Part shown: one piece after another, positions 17,369 through 25,877 of the stretch
Layout of the letters: each line of letters starts with the position of its first letter
Numbering within the stretch: position 1 is the stretch's first letter
Assembly (NCBI RefSeq): GCF_009755355.1
Contig: NZ_WQLB01000006.1
Location: 62,001 to 126,000 of the forward strand
Source: Deinococcus arboris
GTDB lineage: Bacteria > Deinococcota > Deinococci > Deinococcales > Deinococcaceae
Direction of reading: 5' to 3'
DNA length: 64,000 nucleotides
Program-made: the position numbers and the translations under genes
Notes under the pieces: model-generated
The model's input: the letters and a program-made list of their open reading frames with translations, nothing else
Told to the model about the DNA's origin: nothing
Database searches by the model: none

Positions 17369-18385
17369 ATGAAGGCCGGTAAACGCTGGGCCGCCTGGGC
17401 CGGACTGGCCCTGCTGACAGGCTGCGCGCCTGCGGCAGCGCCCACGCCCGCTGCCTTAAAGCCCCTGGGGCTCGTAGAAATCAGCTTCGACGGCCTGGGC
17501 AGTACACAGGCGTCCTCACAGGTGCGCCCGCTGGCCCTTAAAGAAAACAGTGGCGGCCTGGACCTCTCCCCCCTCAGCGTCAGCGTGACGGATGTAGGCG
17601 TGCGCGGCAGCGGCGGCACCCGCTACATCACGGCCACCTACCGGGTGCGCAACGCGGCGGCCGACGGTACACCATCAGCCCAGGCGCGCAGCAACATCAC
17701 CCTTCTGGCGGCCGGCGTGGCAGATAACGTGGACGGCACCGCCCTGCGGTCCATGACCACCTTCAGCGGCGCGCCTGTACCGACCAGTGTGGCCCGCACG
17801 GTGCTGCCCACGCACGCAGTGGAATATGCACCCGCCACCGAGCGCGTGGTGACCGTGGCGGGCGGCGCCCACCTTCAGGTTCTAACCGAGGCCGAGGTGG
17901 TGCCGGGCAATCTGACGCAGGGTGGCGTGCCGGCCGCGTCCTATGCGGCGCTGGGCGTCACGACGGTCTTCCCTTACGGCTACGTGACACATACGCGAAC
18001 CGGGGGCCGTACCCTGGGCGCCAATCCAGCGGCCGGGCAATATGACGGCCGCGTCGCCCTGAGCGTGCGCGTGCCGCTGCAGGCCAATGACAACGCCCAG
18101 ACCCCCACGCAGGGCAGTCAGCGCGATCCCTGGGCCTTCAAGATGACCTTTCTGGTGGTTGAGGACCCGGCCACCCGCATCACCCAGAGCCTGGAAGAGC
18201 AGAGCTTCAGTGACACCAACATTCTGGCGCGCGGTGTGGAAACAGGCGCCACAGAAGTCAACCTCCTGCCAGGCAGCGCTTACGCCTCGGGGGCCACCCT
18301 GCCGTCACGGCGGGTCTGTCAGGTGCGGACCGCTGGCCTGGCAGGCGCCGGCACCGCGTCTTACCTCGTCAACTCGTGCCCCTAA
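17369..18385 (+). CDS. Lipoprotein of unknown function, paralogue of the next gene's N-terminal domain
   Basis: A 338-residue secreted lipoprotein: signal peptide with lipobox LLTGC (Cys19), then a Pro/Ala-rich linker. GGAG lies 8 bases before the ATG. The body aligns by eye with residues 50-300 of the following protein: PLGLVEISFDGL/PLGTIQLAFSGL, VGVRGSGGTRYITATYRVRNAA/VGTRGAGGMRYLSASFRVRNAA, TVLPTHAVE/SILPTHTMT, AAGQYDGRVALSVRVPLQAN/ATGQFDGVVTVAVKLPLQAN and RITQSLEEQ/RVTESVEEQ. The domain looks all-beta and adhesin- or envelope-like. I do not recognise a named family. It probably works on the cell surface with the next genes. Confidence 0.8.
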   Translation: MKAGKRWAAWAGLALLTGCAPAAAPTPAALKPLGLVEISFDGLGSTQASSQVRPLALKENSGGLDLSPLSVSVTDVGVRGSGGTRYITATYRVRNAAADGTPSAQARSNITLLAAGVADNVDGTALRSMTTFSGAPVPTSVARTVLPTHAVEYAPATERVVTVAGGAHLQVLTEAEVVPGNLTQGGVPAASYAALGVTTVFPYGYVTHTRTGGRTLGANPAAGQYDGRVALSVRVPLQANDNAQTPTQGSQRDPWAFKMTFLVVEDPATRITQSLEEQSFSDTNILARGVETGATEVNLLPGSAYASGATLPSRRVCQVRTAGLAGAGTASYLVNSCP

Positions 18386-18396
18386 GCGGAGGTTCT

Positions 18397-21030
18397 ATGC
18401 GTCACGTTCATCTCTTGCTGGGCGCTCTTGTGCTGGGCAGTTGCGCCGCGCCTCAGACGGCCCCACCTCAAGCTGCGCCGGCCCCCGTGGTGGGCACGCC
18501 GGCCCCGGCCCCTTCACCCACCGAACCCGCGCCGGCCCCCGCGCACGAGCTCACACCGCTGGGCACCATACAACTGGCCTTTTCGGGTCTCAATGACCCA
18601 GACGGCTTTACGGCCGAACTCGTGTCGCAGGCCCTGACCGATATCGGCGGCATTCAACTTGAACCGCTGGCGACCAGTTCCTTTACCGTGGGCACGCGGG
18701 GCGCGGGCGGAATGCGCTACCTCTCGGCTTCTTTTCGGGTGCGAAATGCAGCGGCGGGCGGCGCCGCCTACGCTGTGGCCCGTCAGAACCTGACGCTGGT
18801 GGCCGCCAGCACCGCCAGCACCATCGGCGAGACAGCCATCAGTGGCCTGCAGCGCTTTGACGGCAGCGCGGCCAGCCCAGCCATCGCCCAGAGCATCCTG
18901 CCCACCCACACCATGACCCTGGACCGTACCACGGACCTCGTGCGGCCCAAGCTGGGCGGCGAGGACCTGCAGGTGTTTGCCGAGGATGAGGTGAGTGTGG
19001 CCCCGGCCGGGACGGTGAGGCTCTTTCCCTACGGTTTCGTGGTCCGGAAAAAAGGCGCCATCAATACCCGGCAACTGCCGGCCAGCCCGGCTACCGGACA
19101 ATTTGACGGCGTGGTCACGGTGGCGGTCAAGCTGCCCCTCCAGGCCAACGCCGCTGATGACCCTTTCCGGTTCAGTATGAATTTCGCGGTGATGGACGAC
19201 AGCCGCACCCGCGTCACCGAGAGCGTGGAGGAACAGGGCGCAAGCAGCGACGCGGCCGTTCGCGCTGGGGTGCTGGGGGCAAATACGCCCATCATGACCC
19301 TCTGCGGCAGCAGCCTGAACACGGCCACAGGGCAATTTATCGGCTCGGCCACCACCGCTGGCAACACGGCACGTCTGGCCAAGTTGGGCGGCAATATCGC
19401 TCTGAAAAAGGTGGCCCTGGCCTACGGCGTGCCGGGCAATACCCGCCTGAGCGTCAACACGGCAGCGGGCCTGGCCAGCGCCTACAGCACGTACAACGGC
19501 GCCGCACTGAGCTTCGGCAGTGGCAGCAGTCGCCGGGGTGGCAGCGTCACCCTGGACGCGGGTGGGGACTTCACGTTCGTGTCCAAAGCTGGGGACGGCG
19601 CCCCAGCGGTCACCGACCAACTGGTTTACCGGGTGGCCGATAACCAGGGATGCAGCAGCACTGACACCACCGCCGACGTGAATGTCAGCGGGCGCGTCTG
19701 GTTTGTCAACAATACTGGGGCGGCTGGGGACGGGCGGCAGACCACACCGTTTAACACCCTGCTGGCGGCACAGAACGCTTCTGCAGCGGGAGACTACCTG
19801 TATGTGGCGCAGGGGAACGGCACGACCAGTGGGCAGAACAGCGGCCTCATCCTGAAAACTGGTCAGACCCTGATCGGTGCGGGCGCGGCCCTGACCATTG
19901 GGGGCGTCACATACGCCGCGGCTGGGCAACCAGCAAGCATCGGCAACAGCGGCGGCGTGGGCCTCACGGTGGCCCAGAACAATGCTGTTCAGGGCCTGAG
20001 CATCAGCGGCACGTCGGGCGGCGTCAGCGGCACGGGCTTCGGCACCCTGACCCTGACCGTGCCCAGCGTCAGCGCCTCCGCTGGTCCAGCCCTTAACCTG
20101 ACCACTGGCACCCTGACGGCAACCCTGGACACCCTGAACTCTAACAACTCGGCGACTTCAGGCGCCTTGCTGACGGGCGTAGGCGGCACCCTGAGCGTCA
20201 CGGGCACCGGCACGGCGGGCTCAGGCGGGACCATTCAGGGAGCGGCAAACCACGGCGTCTCCATCTCGCCACAGAATCAGACCCTCACCGTCACCCTCGA
20301 CCGCCTGAATATTCAGAACAACAGGGGAAACGGCCTTCTGGCCAGGACGACCAGCAATGAAACTGGACGCGCCCTGCTAACGGTCCGCAACAGCAGTTTC
20401 ACCAGCAATGCCCAGGCGGCCCTGAGTGTCGAGCAGGCGGCGGCCAGCGCTTCGCGCACGGTGCTGATCGACAACACAGTCAACAACCTCACCTCAGACG
20501 GGAGCGGCTTCAGTGTCTCGACAGCCCACGCGGCGGCCCAGACCGACGAGTTCATCGCGCAGAACAACACCATTACGCTGGACCCCGGCAGAGGCAGCAC
20601 CATCGGTATCCGGGGCCTGGTCAGGGGACAGGGGACGCTGCGCGCCAGTGCCAGCGGCAATACTGTGACGGGCTTCAGTGCCCACGGCCTGGCCTGGTAC
20701 GCCCTGGCCAGCGGCGCGCGGGCCGACGTGACCATGACCGGCAACCGCGCCAGTACGTCTTCAGGCAACGCCCTCGAAGGCGCGCTGGTTCAGGACGGCG
20801 AGGCGACCATCAGCACAGAGGTCTGCCTCAATGCCAGTGGGAATGTGCTGTCCGGCCCCCCTGGTCTCGACTTCGATGGTCTTTATCTGTGGATTCCCTC
20901 GGGGACGCCCATGCAGATTCAGGGGCTCACCGGAAACGCCCGGAACTACCTTCAGGGCCAGAATCCAGGCACTACAGTCTTTGTGGACGGTGGCGCTGCC
21001 GCCGGCACCTGCGCTGTGCCAACACCCTAA
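18397..21030 (+). CDS. Large lipoprotein with Ig-like and beta-helix-like repeats
   Basis: The ATG at 18397 behind GGAGG gives 877 residues. The lipobox is LGSC (Cys16). After a Pro-rich linker come the domain shared with the previous gene (about 50-300), a cadherin/Ig-like domain ending in VTDQLVYRVADNQG (about 320-430), and a long Gly/Ser/Asn/Thr-rich region with WFVNNTGAAGDGRQTTPFNTLLAAQNA, typical of right-handed beta-helix proteins, containing repeated segments such as NNAVQGLSISG, LDTLNSNNS, LDRLNIQNNRGNGLLA and NSSFTSNAQAALSV. A predicted surface-exposed adhesin or polysaccharide-binding protein. Ten bases separate it from the first tail-collar gene, so they are probably co-transcribed. 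Confidence 0.8.
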   Translation: MRHVHLLLGALVLGSCAAPQTAPPQAAPAPVVGTPAPAPSPTEPAPAPAHELTPLGTIQLAFSGLNDPDGFTAELVSQALTDIGGIQLEPLATSSFTVGTRGAGGMRYLSASFRVRNAAAGGAAYAVARQNLTLVAASTASTIGETAISGLQRFDGSAASPAIAQSILPTHTMTLDRTTDLVRPKLGGEDLQVFAEDEVSVAPAGTVRLFPYGFVVRKKGAINTRQLPASPATGQFDGVVTVAVKLPLQANAADDPFRFSMNFAVMDDSRTRVTESVEEQGASSDAAVRAGVLGANTPIMTLCGSSLNTATGQFIGSATTAGNTARLAKLGGNIALKKVALAYGVPGNTRLSVNTAAGLASAYSTYNGAALSFGSGSSRRGGSVTLDAGGDFTFVSKAGDGAPAVTDQLVYRVADNQGCSSTDTTADVNVSGRVWFVNNTGAAGDGRQTTPFNTLLAAQNASAAGDYLYVAQGNGTTSGQNSGLILKTGQTLIGAGAALTIGGVTYAAAGQPASIGNSGGVGLTVAQNNAVQGLSISGTSGGVSGTGFGTLTLTVPSVSASAGPALNLTTGTLTATLDTLNSNNSATSGALLTGVGGTLSVTGTGTAGSGGTIQGAANHGVSISPQNQTLTVTLDRLNIQNNRGNGLLARTTSNETGRALLTVRNSSFTSNAQAALSVEQAAASASRTVLIDNTVNNLTSDGSGFSVSTAHAAAQTDEFIAQNNTITLDPGRGSTIGIRGLVRGQGTLRASASGNTVTGFSAHGLAWYALASGARADVTMTGNRASTSSGNALEGALVQDGEATISTEVCLNASGNVLSGPPGLDFDGLYLWIPSGTPMQIQGLTGNARNYLQGQNPGTTVFVDGGAAAGTCAVPTP

Positions 21031-21039
21031 AGGACAGCC

Positions 21040-21549
21040 ATGCAAGAACCCTACATCGGTACGATCCAGATTTGCAGTTTCCCCTTTGCGCCTAAAGGCT
21101 GGGCCTTTTGCCAGGGGCAGACGTTGCCTATCGCCCAGAACCAGGCTCTGTTCGCTATCCTGGGCACCAGTTACGGCGGCGACGGCCGCACCACCTTCGC
21201 CCTCCCCGACCTGCGCGGGCGTGTCCCGCTGCACTTCGGTACTCAGGGCAACCTGACGGTGACTGTCGGACAAACCGGCGGCGCCCCCACCCACACGCTG
21301 AGTCAGAACGAATTACCTCAGCACACCCATGGCCTGCAGGCGTCGTCTCAGGCGGCCAGCACCACCCTGCCCGACGGCGCAGCCCTGGCCAGTGCCCCTC
21401 TGTACGTCACCAGTGGCGGCTCGCTGAGCGCCCTGGCCAACACCACCCTCTCGCCGGCGGGAGGCAGTCAGCCGCACAACAACATGCCGCCTGTGCTGGC
21501 CCTAAATTTCATCATTGCCCTGCAGGGCATCTTTCCTTCTCGCTCTTAA
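21040..21549 (+). CDS. Tail-collar domain protein 1 of 3 (microcystin-dependent-protein type)
   Basis: A 169-residue protein with the phage tail-collar (PF07484-type) fold: YIGTIQICSFPFAPKGWAFC, LFAILGTSYGGDGRTTFALP, DLRGRVPLHFG, then GGSQPHNNMPPVLALNFIIA at the C terminus. Phage homologues trimerise in tail fibres, but stand-alone chromosomal copies like these are common and of unknown function. AGGA lies 9 bases before the ATG. No signal peptide is visible. No other phage genes are nearby, so it is not part of a prophage. Confidence 0.87.
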   Translation: MQEPYIGTIQICSFPFAPKGWAFCQGQTLPIAQNQALFAILGTSYGGDGRTTFALPDLRGRVPLHFGTQGNLTVTVGQTGGAPTHTLSQNELPQHTHGLQASSQAASTTLPDGAALASAPLYVTSGGSLSALANTTLSPAGGSQPHNNMPPVLALNFIIALQGIFPSRS

Positions 21550-21563
21550 CATACGGAGATGCT

Positions 21564-22085
21564 GTGGAACCTTTTATAGGAGAAATCAGGCTCTTTGGCG
21601 GCAACTTCGCTCCTGTCGGTTGGGCCTTCTGTGACGGTAGCCTCCTGACTATCTCGGAGTACGAGACGCTCTATACCCTCATCGGCACGACCTATGGAGG
21701 CGACGGGCAGACAAACTTTGCCGTCCCGGACCTGCGGGGCCGCCTGCCGGTGCATGTAGGCACGCAGCAGGGCAACACCCTGGCGCTGGGCCAGACCACT
21801 GGCAGCGAAACCGTCACGCTGAATAGCACGCAGATGCCGGTGCATGGTCACGCCCTGCAGGCCAGCTCTCAGACTGCACCACCCGGAGGCGGCGTCACTG
21901 CCGGCGCCTTGCTGGCGCAGCCCGAGGCCGGCGAGCTGTATGCCGGCACTGGCCGGCGCCCAAAGACCCTGAGTCCCCAGACCATTGGGGTCAGCGGCGG
22001 CAGTCAGCCGCATTCCAATCAGTCGCCGTATCTGTGCGTCAACTTCATCATTTCGCTCTTCGGGATTTACCCGTCTCAGGGCTGA
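21564..22085 (+). CDS. Tail-collar domain protein 2 of 3
   Basis: The GTG at 21564, behind GGAG, gives 173 residues starting VEPFIGEIRLFGGNFAPVGW, matching the ATG start of the third copy (MEPFLGEIQMFAGNFAPRGW); a longer frame into the first gene is rejected. The collar motif TTYGGDGQTNFAVPDLRGR and C-terminal GGSQPHSNQSPYLCVNFII are present. It lies 14 bases after copy 1. Sequence identity to copies 1 and 3 looks moderate, so the triplet is an old duplication with specialised members rather than a recent repeat. Confidence 0.87.
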   Translation: MEPFIGEIRLFGGNFAPVGWAFCDGSLLTISEYETLYTLIGTTYGGDGQTNFAVPDLRGRLPVHVGTQQGNTLALGQTTGSETVTLNSTQMPVHGHALQASSQTAPPGGGVTAGALLAQPEAGELYAGTGRRPKTLSPQTIGVSGGSQPHSNQSPYLCVNFIISLFGIYPSQG

Positions 22086-22092
22086 GGCAGTC

Positions 22093-22608
22093 ATGGAACC
22101 TTTTCTAGGCGAAATTCAGATGTTTGCAGGCAACTTCGCTCCCCGTGGCTGGGCCCTGTGTAACGGTCAGCTCCTGCCCCTTGCACAGAACACAGCGCTG
22201 TTTTCTCTGCTTGGCACCACCTACGGGGGCGATGGGCGCACCACCTTTGCCCTTCCCAACCTCCAGGCCGCCAGTCCTATGGCGCCGGGCCAGGGACCGG
22301 GGCTCTCGTTCCATCAACTGGGCGAGCAAGGTGGCAGCGCAGCCGTCACCCTGCTGAGCCAGGAGATGCCAGCCCACATCCACACCGTCAATGCCTTTGA
22401 CATTCCGGCCACCAGCCCAGTGCCTGCCGACCGCTCCCTGGCCCGAAGCGTGCAGTTCAACGCCTATGCACCTCAGACACCAGCCACTGTCCTGAACCCC
22501 AGCAGCGTCAGCGTCACCGGGGCGGCCCAGCCTCACAACAACATGCCCCCCTACCTGACCATCACTTTCATCATTGCGCTTCAGGGCATCTTTCCGCAGC
22601 GGCCCTGA
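22093..22608 (+). CDS. Tail-collar domain protein 3 of 3
   Basis: A 171-residue protein from the ATG at 22093, 7 bases after copy 2. The motif TTYGGDGRTTFALPNLQA lacks the DLRGR of the other copies, and the middle region is divergent (HTVNAFDIPATSPVPADRSL), which may change ligand or partner contact. The C terminus GAAQPHNNMPPYLTITFII is kept. It is followed closely by a coupled exported binding-protein-like gene. Confidence 0.87.
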   Translation: MEPFLGEIQMFAGNFAPRGWALCNGQLLPLAQNTALFSLLGTTYGGDGRTTFALPNLQAASPMAPGQGPGLSFHQLGEQGGSAAVTLLSQEMPAHIHTVNAFDIPATSPVPADRSLARSVQFNAYAPQTPATVLNPSSVSVTGAAQPHNNMPPYLTITFIIALQGIFPQRP

Positions 22609-22644
22609 ACCCTTTCGTCTGAGTCTCATCCCCGAGGAGAATTC

Positions 22645-22674
22645 ATGTTTGCCCTTCCCCGCTGGCCGCTATGA
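22645..22674 (+). CDS. Nine-codon leader frame coupled to the next gene
   Basis: An ATG at 22645 with GAGGAG 5 bases before it opens a frame MFALPRWPL whose TGA overlaps the ATG of the next gene. It could be a leader that loads ribosomes by coupling, or a sign of a frameshift at the true start of the exported protein. Confidence 0.4.
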   Translation: MFALPRWPL

Positions 22675-23792
22675 CCCCACCTTCCCGCCGCAGTGTCCTG
22701 AAAGCCGCTGCCCTGGTGCCCGCTCTGTTCGGATCTGGCCAGGCGCGCGCTGTGGCCGTGCGCCCCCTGCATCTGGCGGCCCTGGTGCCCGAGCATGACA
22801 GCGTACCCGGCTTTACCGCTGCATTTTTAGCAGGGCTGCGCTCGTCTCTGGACACCACCAGAATTGTCCTGCAGGTTGCGGCCAGTGGCCCGCGCCCCAG
22901 CCAGCTGCGCCGGGCTGCACAGGAGGTCTTGCAAGGCACCCCCGACCTGCTGCTGACCCTGGGCGACGGCCTTCCCGACCTGCTGTCGGACGTTCTGCCT
23001 CTGGCTGGCCTTCCCACCGTGGCCGCCGGTGCAGGCGTGGCGCCCACCCGCATGGCCGGGCGCCCCGGCCTGCTGACCGCCACCCTGCACGCCTGGGAAG
23101 CCGAGTGGCTGCTGGGACAGACCTTGGCCCAGCGCCGCCTGCCCACTTTCCTGCTCATGAGCCAGCAGGACAGCGGATACGACCTGCCCCTGGCCTTCAG
23201 TCGGGGTCTGCTGGCGGCGGGCGGCACTCTGAGTGGCAGCGGCCTGATCGAGACGGCAGCAGACCAGCGCGATCTGATTCACAGGGCGCAAAGTTCAGGC
23301 GCGCAGCACCTCCACATTCAGGACACGGCGCAGCGTCACGCGTCGGCCCTCCTGCGCGCCGTACGGGTGGCAGGCCTGACCGTCAGCACCACTGCTCTCA
23401 GTGCCACCCCGGCGCCAGCCGAGCGGATCAGCACTGTGACTGACACAGGCAGCGCCCTGTGGGGTGGCTTTCAGAGGGCCGTTGGGCCTCACGCTTCGCA
23501 CCCAGCGGCGGCGCTAGGCCACGATATCGGGCTCTGGGTGACCCACAGCGCCGCGCAATTGCCCCAGCCCAGCCCAGTGGCCTTGATAGCCGCCCTGAGT
23601 GCCCAGCAGTTTGCTGGTCTGCGCGGCGCGCTCTCTGTGACGGCTGACGGGCACCTCAGCGCGCCGCTGGCCCTGCACACATCGGGCCGCGCGGCCCAGC
23701 CTATGACGAACCGACCCCACGCCGCAGCCCTGGCTTCTGGTGAGCTGCGCAGTGGTCATCTGTTCGCTTTTCCCCACGCCTTTCCAGGCTAA
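22671..23792 (+). CDS. Tat-exported periplasmic-binding-fold protein of unknown ligand
   Basis: A 373-residue protein with a twin-arginine signal (SRRSVLKAAALVPALFGSGQA, with RRSVLK) and a type I periplasmic-binding-protein-like body: LHLAALVPEHDSVPGFTAAF, LLTLGDGLPDLLSDVL, AEWLLGQTLAQRRLPTFLL, YDLPLAFSRGLLAAGGTL. This resembles the LivJ/Peripla_BP_6 family, but no permease or ATPase gene is adjacent. A Tat route suggests folding before export. As the last gene of the tail-collar cluster it may be a receptor or ligand-capture component; this is inference. A strong terminator follows. Confidence 0.75.
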   Translation: MTPPSRRSVLKAAALVPALFGSGQARAVAVRPLHLAALVPEHDSVPGFTAAFLAGLRSSLDTTRIVLQVAASGPRPSQLRRAAQEVLQGTPDLLLTLGDGLPDLLSDVLPLAGLPTVAAGAGVAPTRMAGRPGLLTATLHAWEAEWLLGQTLAQRRLPTFLLMSQQDSGYDLPLAFSRGLLAAGGTLSGSGLIETAADQRDLIHRAQSSGAQHLHIQDTAQRHASALLRAVRVAGLTVSTTALSATPAPAERISTVTDTGSALWGGFQRAVGPHASHPAAALGHDIGLWVTHSAAQLPQPSPVALIAALSAQQFAGLRGALSVTADGHLSAPLALHTSGRAAQPMTNRPHAAALASGELRSGHLFAFPHAFPG

Positions 23793-23801
23793 AGCCAGCC
23801 C

Positions 23802-23849
23802 AAAGGCAGGAGGCGACGCAGAACATTCGGTGCGTCGCCTCCTGCTTTT
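23802..23849. terminator. Bidirectional terminator between the exported protein gene and repA
   Basis: GCAGGAGGCGACGCA (23806-23820) and its complement (23831-23845) form a perfect 15-bp stem with a 10-base loop, flanked by AAAG on the left and TTTT on the right, so it can stop transcripts from both convergent genes. Confidence 0.88.
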
Positions 23850-23854
23850 GTCGC

Positions 23855-25261
23855 TCAGTTGGACCGGGGGAAGTTGAGACTCAATCGCGTGCGAAGGTCG
23901 CGCACAATGGCACTCTTTTGCCCACTACTGATTCCCTTAATGACCCAGGCCTTGATCTCCAGCGGGTCTTCCAACTGCTCATCCAGTGCCAGACGCAGAG
24001 TATCCAGTTCCTGCAATTTCAGATCGTTGCGAAACAGGAAAGTCAGGGTCCGCATCACTTCTTCCACCTGTTTGGCTCTGGGTTGCGCCCTCAAACGGGC
24101 ATCCTCGTCAATTTCCTCTTCAGAGGCACCAGAAGGCCCTTCGAACAGGGTAGGCTGGGGCTGTATCGCTGTTTTACTTCGCTGAGCCTTCTGGGCCGGT
24201 TTCTGAGGCGGCATGACCCCTTCAGGCACAACGTATTTACTCGGATGCTTGAGAACATCTACAAAGAAGGCGGGTCTGGACCGGGGCTTGTAGCCTGTAG
24301 CCAGAATAGCTTTGCAGCGCCCTGCAGCGTCTTCCACCGCCACCTCGCCGTACTCACGCACCAGCTGGAGAGCGCGTGTCTGAGTCACGCCGAGGTCAGC
24401 GAGTTCCTGGAGCAGCGCAGGGTCCGGCGGAATAAACGCCTCCCCGAAGGTGTATTGCAGCACTTTCTTTTTGCCGCGTCCCACGTACTCCACGCTCTTA
24501 AGGAACCCTTTTTCCAGCAATTCCTCGTGGGCAGCGTCCAGCGTACGCTGAGCCATGCTGGGCCGGTCAGTCACGATTTTGCAGGCCTCGGCCCATTCCA
24601 TCAGGCCCACCTGATACGCCATCGCCACAGCGTCTGGATTTTCAGGGTCGCGGCGCTGGGCATCCAGCAGGCGGTACAGCGCGCGGGTTGGGGGACGGCG
24701 AAGGGTCTGCATGAACGACAGATCCAGTGATTTGAGGAACCCAGCCCGCACACTCCGGGCAATTTCCTGCGGCAGCGTGATGCGCAGCACACTGGTGGCG
24801 TCCAGCCGGTCGGCCTGTCCCGAAGTGAATTCGATGCGGTCAATGTACCGAAAATTCACATTGGTCCAGCGGCCGCGAGGGTGATCTCGCCACCCTTCCG
24901 AAATAAAATATGTGGTGGTGGTCAGTCTTTTTAGACTTTCATCCAGAGCCGAATAGTACCGGCCGCTGGTATCCAGGCCTGCCATTTGCAGCAGCTGATA
25001 GGGCGTACAGGTGACGACGCCGTCGCCGAGTGAACCCTGGTCAATGTACAGGTTGACCAGAGCTGCGCTGATGTCAGTGTCGATGCCGTGGGGTACGCCG
25101 TACTCGGGGAGGGCCTGGCAGGTCACACGGTAACGGCGGTCGCCATCTTCGAGCTCCACACTCCAATCACGGTAGTCAGCCGGAATGCGTTCCTGCACGC
25201 TGATGAGACTCAACCGAGCGATGTTGAGTTCGTCAAAGTGTCTGATGCCCTTGTCTGCCAC
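23855..25261 (-). CDS. repA: Plasmid-type replication initiator protein (RepA)
   Basis: A 468-residue protein. The GTG start at 25261 has AGGGGGG directly upstream. It carries the winged-helix replication initiator family features: GVPHGIDTDISAALVNLYIDQG, TPYQLLQMAGLDTSGRYYSALDESLKRLTTTTYF near residues 85-120 and FLKSLDLSFMQTLRRPPTRALYRLLDAQR near 175-205, with a charged C-terminal tail. It resembles the initiators of Deinococcus-Thermus secondary replicons. It lies right beside an array of 11 iterons, which it should bind to open the origin, and is convergent with the preceding genes. Initiators of this type often repress their own promoter by binding the proximal iterons; here the first iteron is about 120 bases upstream of the start. 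Confidence 0.9.
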   Translation of the reverse strand: MADKGIRHFDELNIARLSLISVQERIPADYRDWSVELEDGDRRYRVTCQALPEYGVPHGIDTDISAALVNLYIDQGSLGDGVVTCTPYQLLQMAGLDTSGRYYSALDESLKRLTTTTYFISEGWRDHPRGRWTNVNFRYIDRIEFTSGQADRLDATSVLRITLPQEIARSVRAGFLKSLDLSFMQTLRRPPTRALYRLLDAQRRDPENPDAVAMAYQVGLMEWAEACKIVTDRPSMAQRTLDAAHEELLEKGFLKSVEYVGRGKKKVLQYTFGEAFIPPDPALLQELADLGVTQTRALQLVREYGEVAVEDAAGRCKAILATGYKPRSRPAFFVDVLKHPSKYVVPEGVMPPQKPAQKAQRSKTAIQPQPTLFEGPSGASEEEIDEDARLRAQPRAKQVEEVMRTLTFLFRNDLKLQELDTLRLALDEQLEDPLEIKAWVIKGISSGQKSAIVRDLRTRLSLNFPRSN

Positions 25262-25379
25262 TGCCCCCCCCTGTTGTTGTTTTTCTTTTAGATGTTTTTA
25301 TCTCTTTTAAAAGATATATGTTGACAACCACAAGCGGCCCAACCCGACCCGCGCCAGGAGCAGAAAAAAGTGCCCAAAC

Positions 25380-25864
25380 GGCGCAAGATGTCCGATAGTT
25401 TGGCGCAAGATGTCCGATAGTTTTGGGGTGTTTTCGGCGCAAGATGTCCGATAGTCGTGGCCAAACGGCGCAAGATGTCCGATAGTTTCGGCGCAAGATG
25501 TCCGATAGGTAGAGTAAGAAAACGGCGCAAGATGTCCGATATGCACGCGGCCAAACGGCGCAAGATGTCCGATAGTTGCGACTCAAACGGCGCAAGATGT
25601 CCGATACCCTCTCTGACAAGGAAAAGCCAACATCTTAATCCTGTCTGGTACGGTATTTCCCGAAAAACGGCGCAAGATGTCCGATATGAGCCTATTTCAA
25701 AATGGCGCAAGATGTCCGATAGGTAGTTTTAATGTTTATAGCTAAAAATAGTATAATTTATAGTTTAATGGCATAATAATCTCAGCCTACTTTCTCCTCC
25801 TCCGTCTTTTCTTCTCCCCTCTGCCTCCTGCCAAGGTTTCAAAAACGGCGCAAGATGTCCGATA
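25380..25864 (+). repeat. Replication origin iterons: 11 copies of GGCGCAAGATGTCCGATA
   Basis: All copies are perfect 18-mers in one direction, starting at 25380, 25402, 25436, 25467, 25490, 25524, 25557, 25589, 25669, 25704 and 25847. Start-to-start distances are mostly 22-23 or 31-35 bases, that is about two or three helical turns, with two larger gaps of 80 and 143. The array sits between repA and parAB. Iteron arrays of this type are initiator-binding sites in plasmid origins. Confidence 0.92.
25722..25790. other. AT-rich region inside the origin, probable unwinding element
   Basis: Between iterons 10 and 11 is a very AT-rich stretch (TTTTAATG, TAAAAATAG, TATAATTTATAG, TTTAATGG, ATAATAATC) in a GC-rich molecule. 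Iteron origins usually melt at such a segment next to the initiator sites. A second AT-rich stretch (25278-25320) lies between repA and the first iteron. No clear DnaA box was found. Confidence 0.7.
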
Positions 25865-25877
25865 CCCATAACCCTTT

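Noticed and set aside
21040..22608. Prophage interpretation of the tail-collar genes
   Set aside because: No other phage structural, lysis, packaging or integrase genes are present nearby.
25288..25710. Minus-strand frames of 79-140 codons rich in repeats of YRTSCA
   Set aside because: They are the iterons read as protein; the repeat spacing is set by DNA phasing, not by coding.
25380..25864. Resemblance to a CRISPR array (short perfect repeats)
   Set aside because: Repeats are 18 bases, irregularly spaced by 4-125 bases, next to repA, and without cas genes; this is an iteron array.
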